From an uncultured Clostridia bacterium (GTDB taxonomy: Bacteria; Bacillota_A; Clostridia; Oscillospirales; Oscillospiraceae): 12,790 bases of DNA. Positions 5,935 to 11,513 of the stretch are shown in pieces; position 1 is the stretch's first letter, and every line of letters begins with the position of its first letter. The notes beneath the pieces are model-generated. The model was not told the DNA's origin. It did no database searches and saw only the letters and a list, made by a program, of their open reading frames with translations. Both the position numbers and the translations under genes were made by a program. The DNA is taken from positions 1 to 12,790 of the forward strand of contig CAMVIC010000019.1 of NCBI GenBank assembly GCA_947167435.1, given 5' to 3'.

Positions 5935-6405
5935 TCAACTTTTCTCTAACTTCTGAATTGCTTTTCGTACTTTCACTCTCAGCATTAGTCCAAACCCCCA
6001 GACGAACCATCCGCAGACAAGCGTAATGACCATTTGAAAAGTTGTTGTTGCAAGAATCTTGGTCAGCGTAATAGAGATAATGATTCCTACCAGGATCAGC
6101 AGTTCTGTGAATATACTGAATGTTTCCAACTGAGACTTTGTCATGATAAGATTTAATGCTGTCTTTTCTCCTTGAGCAGCTTTTTCATCATTGGACATTC
6201 TTTTAGCATAGAGCAGTTCTGACACCTGAATACCTAAAACTTCACACAACGGCTCATACAATGACAGGTCCGGCATAGTCTTGCCCGTTTCCCAACGTGA
6301 GACGGATTTCTGACTTACATCTAACTTCTCAGCAAGCTGTTCCTGAGTCAGCCCTTTCTCTTTACGGATTTCTTTTATAAAAGAACCAATTTTCACCTGA
6401 TCCAT
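5935..6405 (-). CDS. XRE-family regulator with two membrane-spanning segments (156 aa)
   Basis: Seen: Cro/CI-type domain at 4-65 (IGSFIKEIRKEKGLTQEQLA, then VSQKSVSRWETGKTMPDLSL), a hydrophilic linker at 68-95, and two hydrophobic spans at about 99-119 (FTELLILVGIIISITLTKIL) and 124-142 (MVITLVCGWFVWGFGLML), ending in the basic tail RVKVRKAIQKLEKS. Start ATG at 6405 is chosen because AAAGGAGAT lies just upstream (6420-6412); a longer reading would place that site inside the gene. Both termini should be cytoplasmic. It belongs to a common Firmicutes class of HTH proteins with a short membrane tail, mostly uncharacterised. It shares operator-like DNA with the XRE gene at 5086. Confidence 0.88.
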   Translation of the reverse strand: MDQVKIGSFIKEIRKEKGLTQEQLAEKLDVSQKSVSRWETGKTMPDLSLYEPLCEVLGIQVSELLYAKRMSNDEKAAQGEKTALNLIMTKSQLETFSIFTELLILVGIIISITLTKILATTTFQMVITLVCGWFVWGFGLMLRVKVRKAIQKLEKS

Positions 6406-6476
6406 ATAAACATCTCCTTTCATGTTTGCCTGTATTATTGCGTCTGAAAGCAAAAATGTACAGGACACGGAGTGAG

Positions 6477-6508
6477 TATTGGTGTTCTAGCGCAATAAAT
6501 TCAAATTT
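6477..6508. promoter_or_regulatory. Putative operator/promoter block upstream of the 156-aa XRE gene
   Basis: Holds TATTG-N11-CAATA (6477-6481 / 6493-6497) and the word GCAATAAATTCAAATTT (6492-6508), identical to that at 5620-5636. It lies about 75 bases before the XRE start, a similar position to the first copy. Confidence 0.5.
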
Positions 6509-6545
6509 TATATCGTTCCTACAAACTGATATTTATTGTTCTTTC

Positions 6546-6705
6546 TTACTTTCTTCCTAAGTATCGGCAGACTTTTTTCCTGTAAGCAATATACTCGTCG
6601 CCAAACCGTTCAATCAAAAATCTTCTTCAACATTAATAATCTGCAGATGAAATAATATTACTGCTATCACTGAAGCTAAACACAGGTACCAATTAAAAAA
6701 CGTCA
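6546..6705 (-). pseudogene. C-terminal remnant of an isoprenylcysteine carboxyl methyltransferase-like (ICMT) membrane protein, frameshifted
   Basis: The minus strand reads FFNWYLCLASVIAVILFHLQ then IINVEEDF and a stop; one base further along in frame it continues FLIERFGDEYIAYRKKVCRY then LGRK and a stop at 6548-6546. The pattern of a membrane span followed by EEx-FLIERFGxEYxxYxKKVxRYL is the conserved C-terminal signature of ICMT/PEMT-type methyltransferases found in many Firmicutes. The frame changes at a T5 run (A5 on the plus strand, 6616-6620); six T's would restore it. The N-terminal two thirds are missing, and the remnant abuts the truncated XRE gene. It cannot make a working enzyme. 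Confidence 0.65.
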
Positions 6706-6867
6706 TTAGGCAATGCAAACTTTCTCAAGTACATCAGTAGTGACTCTTTCATTCTTTCCGAGTTTAGCTAATGCATTGGTGCTTATTCCAGAAGCAAGAC
6801 GAAGGTCTTTTTTCTTCATATCTTTATCAATTAACAACTTCCATAGTTTTCTATAACTAATAGCCAT
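6706..6867 (-). pseudogene. Truncated XRE/HTH_26-type regulator gene (53 aa)
   Basis: Reads AISYRKLWKLLIDKDMKKKD, LRLASGISTNALAKLGKNER and VTTDVLEKVCIA then stop. This matches the well-known small Firmicutes regulator of about 65-75 residues starting MxISYxKLWKLLIDKxMKK; the usual end, roughly CxxLNCxIGDIxEF, is missing because the reading stops just after LEKVC. It has a proper ribosome binding site (GAGGTG at 6879-6874) and a good promoter, so a shortened protein with an almost complete helix-turn-helix could still be made. The break point coincides with the start of the ICMT-like remnant, so a deletion probably joined the two. Too short to have been called by length alone. Confidence 0.75.
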
Positions 6868-6911
6868 TCTAAACACCTCATATTTGTAAAAGGTCAGTCC
6901 ATTACAAATCT

Positions 6912-6940
6912 ATTGTATTCATAACTCCCTGAAAATTCAA
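6912..6940 (-). promoter_or_regulatory. Promoter of the truncated XRE gene
   Basis: Read on the minus strand: TTGAAT (6940-6935), 17-base spacer, TACAAT (6917-6912), about 45 bases before the ATG. Confidence 0.65.
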
Positions 6941-6959
6941 CACAAAATTGCTATATTCA

Positions 6960-7200
6960 ATTTTTTATTGTCGGATTTCATCAAGATGGACCATCAATCT
7001 AACCCCCATGACGGGCATCCGACCACATTTGATTAGAATATAAAAATGACAATAGTCCTATCGTCTCAACAAGCGAAAAAGTAGTTTCTTGTCTCAACCT
7101 ATCAAAAGGCAGACTATGACGCTATTGTCAAAGCACGAAAAAAAGGGATTCCGGGAGGCTGCCAAATACGGCAAATCTTTCGGAATCCCTTATTTTAAGC
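6960..7200. other. Non-coding, inverted-repeat-rich stretch of the element
   Basis: The gene-free region 6941-7458 contains several symmetric elements. GTCGGAT (6970-6976) pairs with ATCCGAC (7017-7023) around the palindrome GATGGACCATC (6985-6995). TGACAATAG (7047-7055) pairs with CTATTGTCA (7122-7130) around two direct copies of GTCTCAAC (7063-7070, 7091-7098). A terminator-like hairpin follows. No convincing gene is readable in either direction. It may be a structured RNA, a recombination-related region, or the eroded site of a lost gene such as a recombinase. Confidence 0.4.
7138..7191 (-). terminator. Terminator-like hairpin with T7 on the minus strand
   Basis: An 11-bp perfect stem (7143-7153 with 7181-7191) has an inner TGCC/GGCA stem in its 27-base loop. 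On the minus strand it is followed by TTTTTTT; on the plus strand by TTATTTT. No intact gene ends here, which suggests that a gene once ended just right of it. Confidence 0.6.
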
Positions 7201-7314
7201 CTAATGCTTTACTTTTTTACTTGTTTCGTGACAGTAGACATACCGTCTCCACATGCACATATTGCAGGCATCAATCAGCTTATTATCGCCAAAATATAGC
7301 CTATTTCTCGAATG

Positions 7315-7439
7315 TAGTAGTCTCCCGGTAAACCCTATTAACAATTACTACACAGGGGGTGCATTACCTTATATACCTCTTAACGATTACTATTACATTT
7401 CCCACTTTAATTCGGCTGAAAAGTAGTCTCCTGGTAGTC
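7315..7439. repeat. Right-end short-motif cluster matching the left end
   Basis: TAGTAGTC at 7315-7322, AACAATT at 7340-7346, AGGGGGTGCA at 7354-7363, ACGATTACT at 7383-7391, and GTAGTC at 7423-7428 and 7434-7439 (11 bases apart, as for the left-end pair at 4640 and 4651). All words also occur at 4638-4712. Together they mark this as the right end of the same element. Confidence 0.6.
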
Positions 7440-7450
7440 TCGTGGCACAG

Positions 7451-7479
7451 CAGATGCCCTAAATTGCCCCGTTTTGCCC
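7451..7479. repeat. Right-end GCAAA-type repeat, partner of 4516-4542
   Basis: The 27 bases at 7451-7477 match 22 of 27 with 4516-4542. On the minus strand they hold two ten-base units GCAAAACGGG and GCAATTTAGG. They lie about 40 bases inside the right core, as the left copy lies about 37 bases inside the left core. Confidence 0.6.
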
Positions 7480-7545
7480 CATAATTCTGCGAATTGCGGG
7501 TAGTCCCGAAGTCCTGCCGTGGCAGACGAACAGGATCTTTTTCAT
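7459..7545 (-). pseudogene. Orphaned original 5' end of the LMW-PTP gene
   Basis: From ATG at 7545, with GGTAGGAAA just upstream, the frame reads MKKILFVCHG and then runs into RTSGLPAIRRIMGQNGAI and a stop at 7459. The first ten residues are the family's N-terminus up to the P-loop (compare MIKILFICHG of the gene at 4500), including the nucleophile Cys-His-Gly. The match ends exactly at the 8-bp core 7517-7524. The codons (ATC CTG TTC GTC TGC CAC GGC) have the GC-rich style of the chromosomal genes, so this is the native start, separated from its gene by the element. It encodes no functional protein. Confidence 0.8.
7517..7524. repeat. Right attachment core CCGTGGCA
   Basis: Direct repeat of 4472-4479. 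DNA right of it is GC-rich and continues the original phosphatase start; DNA left of it belongs to the element. Confidence 0.6.
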
Positions 7546-7681
7546 TTTCCTACCTCTGATCCCCGGTCAGACCGTTTTTGATTTGGGACGGAAACAGGGC
7601 CCGGAGCCTTCGTTTCGCGTCCTTCTCTGTGAAAAAAACCGAGGTTGTTCTCCTTTGCAAATCCCGTTTTCCGGGCTCATA

Positions 7682-8479
7682 TTACTTTAGCGAGACCGTA
7701 CACAGCCTTCCCCGGAGCCGATAGCCGATCTTTTGATAGCAGGCGTTGGAGGCCGGGTAATTCGCGTTGGTATAGAGCACGGGCAGAAAGCCCGCTTCCC
7801 CGGCCCGCTTTGTCAGCTCATAGACCAGATTCTGGGCGTAATGTTTTCTGCGAAACTCCGGCAGGGTGTAGACGTCCGTGATGGTCGCCAGCCCTTCGTT
7901 GTGCCGCCAGCCGCAGCAGGCGGCAGTCCGTCCCGCCGGGTCCTTCCAGAAGAACAGCGCCCCGTCCGCGATTTTCTGCTCGGTTTTTTCCAGCACCGTC
8001 TGCTCCGGCAGGGGGTGCTCTCCGACCTCCGCATAGAAGCGGGTCAGCAGAGCAGCCGCCTCCGTCAGATCGCCCGGCTCGCAGGGCTGCAGACCGCCCT
8101 CGGCCCGGTGCGTCGGCTGTATGGGGGCCGGGCAGTCGTAGGACAGCAGCTCCTTGGAGATCCCGGCGTTTCGTCCGGCAGTTTGCGCGGCTTCTGTAAA
8201 ATAATCCGCCAGGTCGTACTTCATCATGAGCCGATAGCCGCCGGAAAGGGGGACTGCCTCCTCCGCCAGCCTCCAGGCGCGTTCCTTTTCCGCCGCCGTA
8301 AGGCCGTCCGCCGTCCAGATCCAAACAGGGTAAGGCTGCGTCGAATGGCAGAGGATCAGCCGCCTGTGATCGCTCCAAAGGATGGCGCAGGGGCCCCGCA
8401 GGATGCTGTCCAATACGGAGAAGCTGACCCGGTCTCCCCGGAGCAGTGCAAAATCCTGTTCGTTCACAAAAGGGTCCAT
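7682..8479 (-). CDS. GNAT-family N-acetyltransferase (two-part, 265 aa)
   Basis: Transfers an acetyl group from acetyl-CoA to an unknown amine substrate. The C-terminal half (about 130-265) is a GNAT fold: CoA-binding motif A at 199-221 (TITDVYTLPEFRRKHYAQNL), with RRKHYA in place of the usual RxxGxG/A loop, and motif B at 236-253 (YTNANYPASNACYQKIGY). The N-terminal 120 residues are a less conserved partner domain as in other long GNATs. Start ATG at 8479 is preceded by GGAGG. It ends about 135 bases before the native phosphatase start, so the phosphatase was probably the next gene of the operon. The histidine in the P-loop-like motif is unusual but does not exclude activity. Confidence 0.88.
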   Translation of the reverse strand: MDPFVNEQDFALLRGDRVSFSVLDSILRGPCAILWSDHRRLILCHSTQPYPVWIWTADGLTAAEKERAWRLAEEAVPLSGGYRLMMKYDLADYFTEAAQTAGRNAGISKELLSYDCPAPIQPTHRAEGGLQPCEPGDLTEAAALLTRFYAEVGEHPLPEQTVLEKTEQKIADGALFFWKDPAGRTAACCGWRHNEGLATITDVYTLPEFRRKHYAQNLVYELTKRAGEAGFLPVLYTNANYPASNACYQKIGYRLRGRLCTVSLK

Positions 8480-8523
8480 GTTCCTACCTCCGCTTGATTA
8501 TTCTCGTTTTTCACGTCCTTTGA

Positions 8524-8964
8524 TCAGAGGGCAAAGCTCCAAAAGCCCGTCCCGGTTTCCGGATCATATTTGCGTCTGATCTCGCCGCCTTGAACGGGAC
8601 GCAGCTCGATCTCCGCAGTATATAGGACCGTAATGGATTTCATGTGCCCCGCCGCCATGCGGTGCTCCGCGACGTCCTTATAAGAGAATACCGCGTGGGT
8701 GTGATGGTAGTACTGCCCGGCCTCGTCCGTCACTACGTTTCCGTTCAGGGAGACCAGCTCCAGCATCCCGGCCAGGGTCCAAGTTTCGAAGCGTCCGGAC
8801 TCTGGTAAGAAGGTCTGAATCTCCGCCCTGCTGCAGCCCCCGATCCCGCTGAAAATCGCGGACCCAAGCTGCTCCCGCCTGCATACGTCCAGAATGCCGC
8901 TGATAATCTCATCTCCCCGGTCCAGCCGGAGATAGATCGTATCTCCATACTTTCTGTATTCCAT
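8524..8964 (-). CDS. PPC (DUF296) domain protein
   Basis: A single-domain protein of 146 residues, the normal size for bacterial PPC/DUF296 proteins. Seen: LRLDRGDEIISGILDVCR at 12-29, GSAIFSGIGGCSRAEIQTF at 34-52, and YYHHTHAVFS at 85-94, whose histidines correspond to the conserved metal-site region of the family, then GHM at 106-108. In plants the domain is fused to AT-hooks and binds DNA; bacterial stand-alone members are trimeric and their role is not established. Start ATG at 8964 has GGAGA upstream. It is separated by 30 and 44 bases from its operon neighbours. Confidence 0.88.
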   Translation of the reverse strand: MEYRKYGDTIYLRLDRGDEIISGILDVCRREQLGSAIFSGIGGCSRAEIQTFLPESGRFETWTLAGMLELVSLNGNVVTDEAGQYYHHTHAVFSYKDVAEHRMAAGHMKSITVLYTAEIELRPVQGGEIRRKYDPETGTGFWSFAL

Positions 8965-8994
8965 GTTATTTCTCCGTTATTTCAATTTGGTTTT

Positions 8995-9258
8995 TCAATC
9001 GGGAAGCTGATCCACCGCTTCCCCGTGGACGCAAACCCTGCCGCCGTCCGGGCATCTGGCGTCAAAGACCTTCGCCTTGCCCTCTCCGCAGTCCAATGCC
9101 GCCCCGTTTTGCAGGGCAAAGACGTAGGGATAGACGACGTTCCACAGCTCGTGGCACAGCGGCGGGCACAGATCCCCCACCACAAAGCTGTCTCCCGCTT
9201 TGTGATACGCGCATCTGCAGTTGCTTTCTGTAATCGTCAGCTTTACGTTTCGCGTCAT
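8995..9258 (-). CDS. TIGR04076 family protein (87 aa)
   Basis: Small conserved protein of unknown function. Seen: VKLTITESNCRCAYHKAGDS at 5-24, CPPLCHELWNVVYPYVFALQ at 31-50, NGAALDCGEGKAKVFDARCP at 51-70, then DGGRVCV. The CPPxCHELWxxxYPYVFAL block is the family signature. Cysteines C14, C16, C31, C35, C69 and C76 suggest metal or redox chemistry, but this is inference. ATG at 9258 follows AGGAG by 10 bases. Only 14 bases separate it from the peptide deformylase stop, so it is in the same transcript. In Clostridia such proteins often sit with redox or flavin enzymes, as they do here. Confidence 0.87.
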   Translation of the reverse strand: MTRNVKLTITESNCRCAYHKAGDSFVVGDLCPPLCHELWNVVYPYVFALQNGAALDCGEGKAKVFDARCPDGGRVCVHGEAVDQLPD

Positions 9259-9272
9259 AAGCGTTCCGCTCC

Positions 9273-9683
9273 TCAGATCAGGATCCCGTTGCAGTGGTCG
9301 ATCTCATGCTGGATGATCTGCGCCGTCCAGCCGGTAAAGGTCTTCAGACGGGTTTGCAGGTTTTCATTCTGGTACTGCACCTTGATGGAGCGGTACCGCT
9401 TTGCTTTGCGCACGCCCTCCAGCGACAGGCAGCCCTCCTCGGTCTCATACAGGCCGGAGGCCTTCACGATCTCGGGATTGAGCATTGCCATAGCCGTGCC
9501 CGCATTGTCAAAGACAATGATCCGCACCGCCTGTCCGATCATGTTCGCCGCCATGCCGACGCAGCCGTCCCTGTGCGCAGCCAGGGTGTCCAGCAGATCC
9601 TGCGCGATCGGCAGATCCTCCGCAGTGGCCGCTCTCGATTTCCGCCCGAGAAAAATCGGGTCCTTTACGATTTCCTTTACCAT
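9273..9683 (-). CDS. def: Peptide deformylase family protein (variant motif I)
   Basis: Predicted to remove the formyl group from nascent proteins' first methionine, using a metal ion. Seen in 136 residues: motif I region GCVGMAANMIG at 40-50, motif II EEGCLSLEG at 82-90 with metal ligand Cys85, motif III QHEIDH at 125-130 with His126, Glu127 and His130. All metal ligands and the catalytic Glu are present, but the glutamine of the classical GxGLAAPQ motif is Met48 and the proline is Asn47. This variant seems to be a recurrent subfamily in gut Firmicutes; whether it is the housekeeping enzyme is unclear. ATG at 9683 is chosen because AGAGGA lies about 10 bases upstream; an in-frame GTG at 9713 has no ribosome binding site and overlaps the previous gene's end. 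Confidence 0.88.
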   Translation of the reverse strand: MVKEIVKDPIFLGRKSRAATAEDLPIAQDLLDTLAAHRDGCVGMAANMIGQAVRIIVFDNAGTAMAMLNPEIVKASGLYETEEGCLSLEGVRKAKRYRSIKVQYQNENLQTRLKTFTGWTAQIIQHEIDHCNGILI

Positions 9684-9709
9684 GCTGATATCTTCCTCTG
9701 CGTTCCCTG

Positions 9710-10144
9710 TCACTCTGCGGTCTGCTGTTCTTTTTGGGCTGCGGCTTCTTCCTTTTTCCGTTTCTCCCTGGCAGCCTTTTTGGCGCGGCGCTGCGGTCGG
9801 TTGTTGGCCTCGGAGGCGAACACCTCCACGGCGGCGTCCGTCATGTCCTCATCCCAGAGCGTTCCGGACACCCTTGTTTTCGCCCAGGGGCAAAGCTTCT
9901 GATAATCCGAGTCCAGGATCACCGTGTAGGGCGGGCCGCAGCGGTCGTCTACCGCCATATACAGATGGCGGCCCTTGCTGATCAGGCTTGTGGGCCATTT
10001 CACGTCGGGATCGTCCACATGGTCAAAGATCTCTTTTGTGATCTCATACAGATCATGATTGGGCCCGCCCCCGATCTCCGCTGTGTACAGGCCGGTTTCC
10101 GGGTCATAGCAGCATCTCCAGCAGTTTCCTGTTTTGAATATCAT
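9710..10144 (-). CDS. Conserved-looking protein of unknown function with charged tail (144 aa)
   Basis: Not recognised. Residues 1-90 look globular: MIFKTGNCWRCCYDPETGLY with three cysteines (C8, C11, C12), TAEIGGGPNHDLYEITKEIF, and LYMAVDDRCGPPYTVILDSD with C69, then LCPWAKT with C85. Residues 112-144 are a Lys/Arg/Glu/Ala-rich tail (NRPQRRAKKAAREKRKKEEA), probably helical or disordered. No signal peptide or membrane span. GAGGTGA lies upstream of ATG at 10144. Its stop is 26 bases before the peptide deformylase start, so it is in the same operon. The five cysteines would fit a redox or metal role like its neighbours, but this is only a hint. Confidence 0.75.
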   Translation of the reverse strand: MIFKTGNCWRCCYDPETGLYTAEIGGGPNHDLYEITKEIFDHVDDPDVKWPTSLISKGRHLYMAVDDRCGPPYTVILDSDYQKLCPWAKTRVSGTLWDEDMTDAAVEVFASEANNRPQRRAKKAAREKRKKEEAAAQKEQQTAE

Positions 10145-10268
10145 GGAATATCACCTCAATCCTCGTCAGCGTTTCGAATTCCAACGCATCGTTTTCACAG
10201 ATATCCGGATAAAGCAGATGATCCGGTTTGCCTCCCGGAAGACCAGGCTCTGATGGAAGCGCGGGGCT

Positions 10269-10430
10269 TCAGCAGCCCTTTCTTCCGGCCTTGTGGTCCT
10301 CGATGGAGCGGGCATTGGGGCGGCCGTATTCGATGAGGCCCGCGTCCGCCGGGTCGATGGAAACCCGGCCGTCCTCAAACACGAAGGCGGGGATGCCCAC
10401 GTCGATGATCTGCTTGCAGTGGTCGAACAC
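10269..10430 (-). CDS. Possible small protein (53 aa, GTG start) or gene remnant
   Basis: Reads VFDHCKQIIDVGIPAFVFED, GRVSIDPADAGLIEYGRPNA, RSIEDHKAGRKGC then stop. GC-rich third positions and a regular alternation of hydrophobic and charged residues make it look like real protein. The frame stays open upstream (KKHRGQVFSSP) into the end of the flavodoxin gene, which uses another frame. No ATG is present; GTG at 10430 has AGAGGGCAGG about 15 bases upstream, which is far. It could be a short gene, a remnant whose start was lost, or a translated extension after frameshifting from the flavodoxin gene. I do not recognise the family. It fills an otherwise empty gap of 318 bases in the operon. Confidence 0.4.
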   Translation of the reverse strand: MFDHCKQIIDVGIPAFVFEDGRVSIDPADAGLIEYGRPNARSIEDHKAGRKGC

Positions 10431-10462
10431 GGGGCTGCTGAATACCTGCCCTCTGTGTTTCT

Positions 10463-10975
10463 TTACAGGGCTTCCGCCAGGACCCGGAGCTTCTCCCGGA
10501 CCTCCGGGTCGTGGTTGGTGAAGATGCCGCAGCCTTCCAGGCGCAGGTAGCCCAGGAAGTCTCCGTCGTAGGAGAATTTGGCGCCCTCGTACATCTCCGG
10601 GTCCCCGGAGGCCAGAATCATGGCCACCTTTTTCAGGCGCTCCGGGGCTTTGGGGTAGAGGGGCGCGTAGAAGCGGTCGATGACGCATTTGAGCTGGCCG
10701 GAGATGCCGTGGTAGTAGATGGGCGCCGCCAGCACCAGCAGTTCGGTGCTTTGCAGGGCCTCGCTGATTTGCTGCATATCGTCCTTCTGGACGCAGACGC
10801 CCTGACCCTTGCCGTGGCAGTATTCGCAGGCCAGGCAGCCCTTGACGTTCATCCGGCAGACGTCAAAGCGCCGCACGCTGTGGCCCCGCGCCTCCGCCGC
10901 CTGCTGAAAGACCTCAATCATGCCCACGGTCTCGCCTCGGGCTCTGGGGCTTCCGTTCAAAATCAGAATGTTCAT
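10463..10975 (-). CDS. Flavodoxin-type NAD(P)H-dependent FMN reductase / iron-sulfur flavoprotein
   Basis: Cytoplasmic FMN-binding oxidoreductase of 170 residues. Seen: FMN phosphate loop NGSPRARGET at 7-16, four cysteines C47, C50, C53 and C61 in GCLACEYCHGKGQGVC, which resembles the cluster-binding site of iron-sulfur flavoproteins, and the flavin/dimer motif LAAPIYYHGISGQLKCVIDR at 82-101. The cysteine pattern CxxCxxCx7C is compact; some relatives hold a 4Fe-4S cluster and some do not. ATG at 10975 overlaps the peroxiredoxin stop as ATGA, so the two are translationally coupled; its site GGAGG lies inside the end of that gene. Pairing with a peroxiredoxin suggests oxygen or oxidant detoxification. 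Confidence 0.9.
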   Translation of the reverse strand: MNILILNGSPRARGETVGMIEVFQQAAEARGHSVRRFDVCRMNVKGCLACEYCHGKGQGVCVQKDDMQQISEALQSTELLVLAAPIYYHGISGQLKCVIDRFYAPLYPKAPERLKKVAMILASGDPEMYEGAKFSYDGDFLGYLRLEGCGIFTNHDPEVREKLRVLAEAL

Positions 10976-11427
10976 TTCAGTACCTCCAACATTTGTCCGG
11001 GATTGTCTCCTGCCTTCACCTTGTCGAAGGCTTTGACGATGATCCCGGCCTCGTCGATCAGATAGGTGGTGCGGACCACGCCCATACTGGGCTTGCCGAA
11101 GCTCATCTTCTCCTTCCAGACGTCGTAGGCCCGGATGACGTTCAGCTCCGGGTCCGACAGAAGGGTGAACGGCAGACCGTATTTTTCCTCGAATCTCTTG
11201 TGGGACGCAACGCTGTCCCGGCTCACGCCCAGGATCACGGCGCCCTTCTCCCGGAACTGGGGCATCAGATCCCGGAAGCTGCAGGCCTGCTTGGTGCAGC
11301 CGGAGGTCATGTCCTTGGGGTAAAAGTACAGGATCACCTTCTGCCCGCGATAGTCCGACAGGCGGCGGGCTTCGCCGTTCTGATCCAACAATTCAAATTC
11401 CGGTGCGAGTGTGTTGATTGGCAGCAT
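10972..11427 (-). CDS. bcp: Thioredoxin-dependent peroxiredoxin, Bcp/PrxQ type
   Basis: Reduces hydrogen peroxide and organic peroxides with electrons from thioredoxin. The 151 residues are full length. Seen: thioredoxin-like fold with VILYFYPKDMTSGCTKQACS at 31-50, where Cys44 is the peroxidatic residue in TxxC (Thr41) and Cys49 the resolving Cys typical of the PrxQ class; GVSRDSVASHKRFEEKYGLP; FTLLSDPELNVIRAYDVW; RTTYLIDEAGIIVKAF. ATG at 11427 has AGGAGG 9 bases upstream. It is the first gene of the long leftward operon, with a consensus promoter about 90 bases upstream. Confidence 0.95.
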   Translation of the reverse strand: MLPINTLAPEFELLDQNGEARRLSDYRGQKVILYFYPKDMTSGCTKQACSFRDLMPQFREKGAVILGVSRDSVASHKRFEEKYGLPFTLLSDPELNVIRAYDVWKEKMSFGKPSMGVVRTTYLIDEAGIIVKAFDKVKAGDNPGQMLEVLK

Positions 11428-11513
11428 ACGGCTGTTCCTCCTTGCTCATCTAGGATGGTTTTCATTTTGTCACCAACTGAATTTCCTGCGCTGTGCGCCG
11501 TATTTTTGTTTCC

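Larger units (their letters stand above)
4472..7524. mobile_element. Putative small integrative element in the LMW-PTP gene, recombinase not visible
   Basis: About 3 kb of AT-rich DNA between two GC-rich regions. The boundaries are defined by the 8-bp core CCGTGGCA at 4472-4479 and 7517-7524, both inside phosphatase P-loop codons TGC CAC GG. The gene body lies left of the insert and its original GC-rich first ten codons lie right of it. Cargo, all on the minus strand: three XRE regulators, a truncated XRE gene, and remnants of an ICMT-like gene and a membrane protein. Both ends carry the same short motifs (TAGTAGTC, AGGGGGTGCA, ACGATTACT, GCAAA units). No serine or tyrosine recombinase, relaxase or transposase is readable, so it is either decayed or mobilised in trans. 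The integration reading rests on the split gene; the class of element is unknown. Confidence 0.72.

Noticed and set aside
7089..7331. 80-codon plus-strand open frame in the element
   Set aside because: It runs through a terminator hairpin and the terminal repeat motifs, with no ribosome binding site and no recognisable protein pattern.
7201..7345. Minus-strand frame ending in a Cys/Trp-rich peptide (DACNMCMWRRYVYCHETSKK)
   Set aside because: Ends shortly before the terminator hairpin, which is suggestive, but has only a TTG start, no ribosome binding site and no family I know. Kept as non-coding.
4472..7524. Insertion sequence or transposon
   Set aside because: No transposase, and no terminal inverted repeats directly at the boundaries. 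The shared core is a direct repeat inside a gene, which fits site-specific recombination better.
7733..8497. Plus-strand open frame opposite the GNAT gene
   Set aside because: Antisense shadow; the minus strand has clear acetyltransferase motifs and a ribosome binding site.
9025..9981. 318-codon plus-strand open frame opposite TIGR04076 and deformylase
   Set aside because: Spans several recognised minus-strand genes and has no family features.
10145..10268. Minus-strand frame reading LLYPDICENDALEFETLTRI before the 144-aa gene
   Set aside because: No start codon and no ribosome binding site, and it overlaps the start of the 144-aa gene. Possible debris but not supportable.
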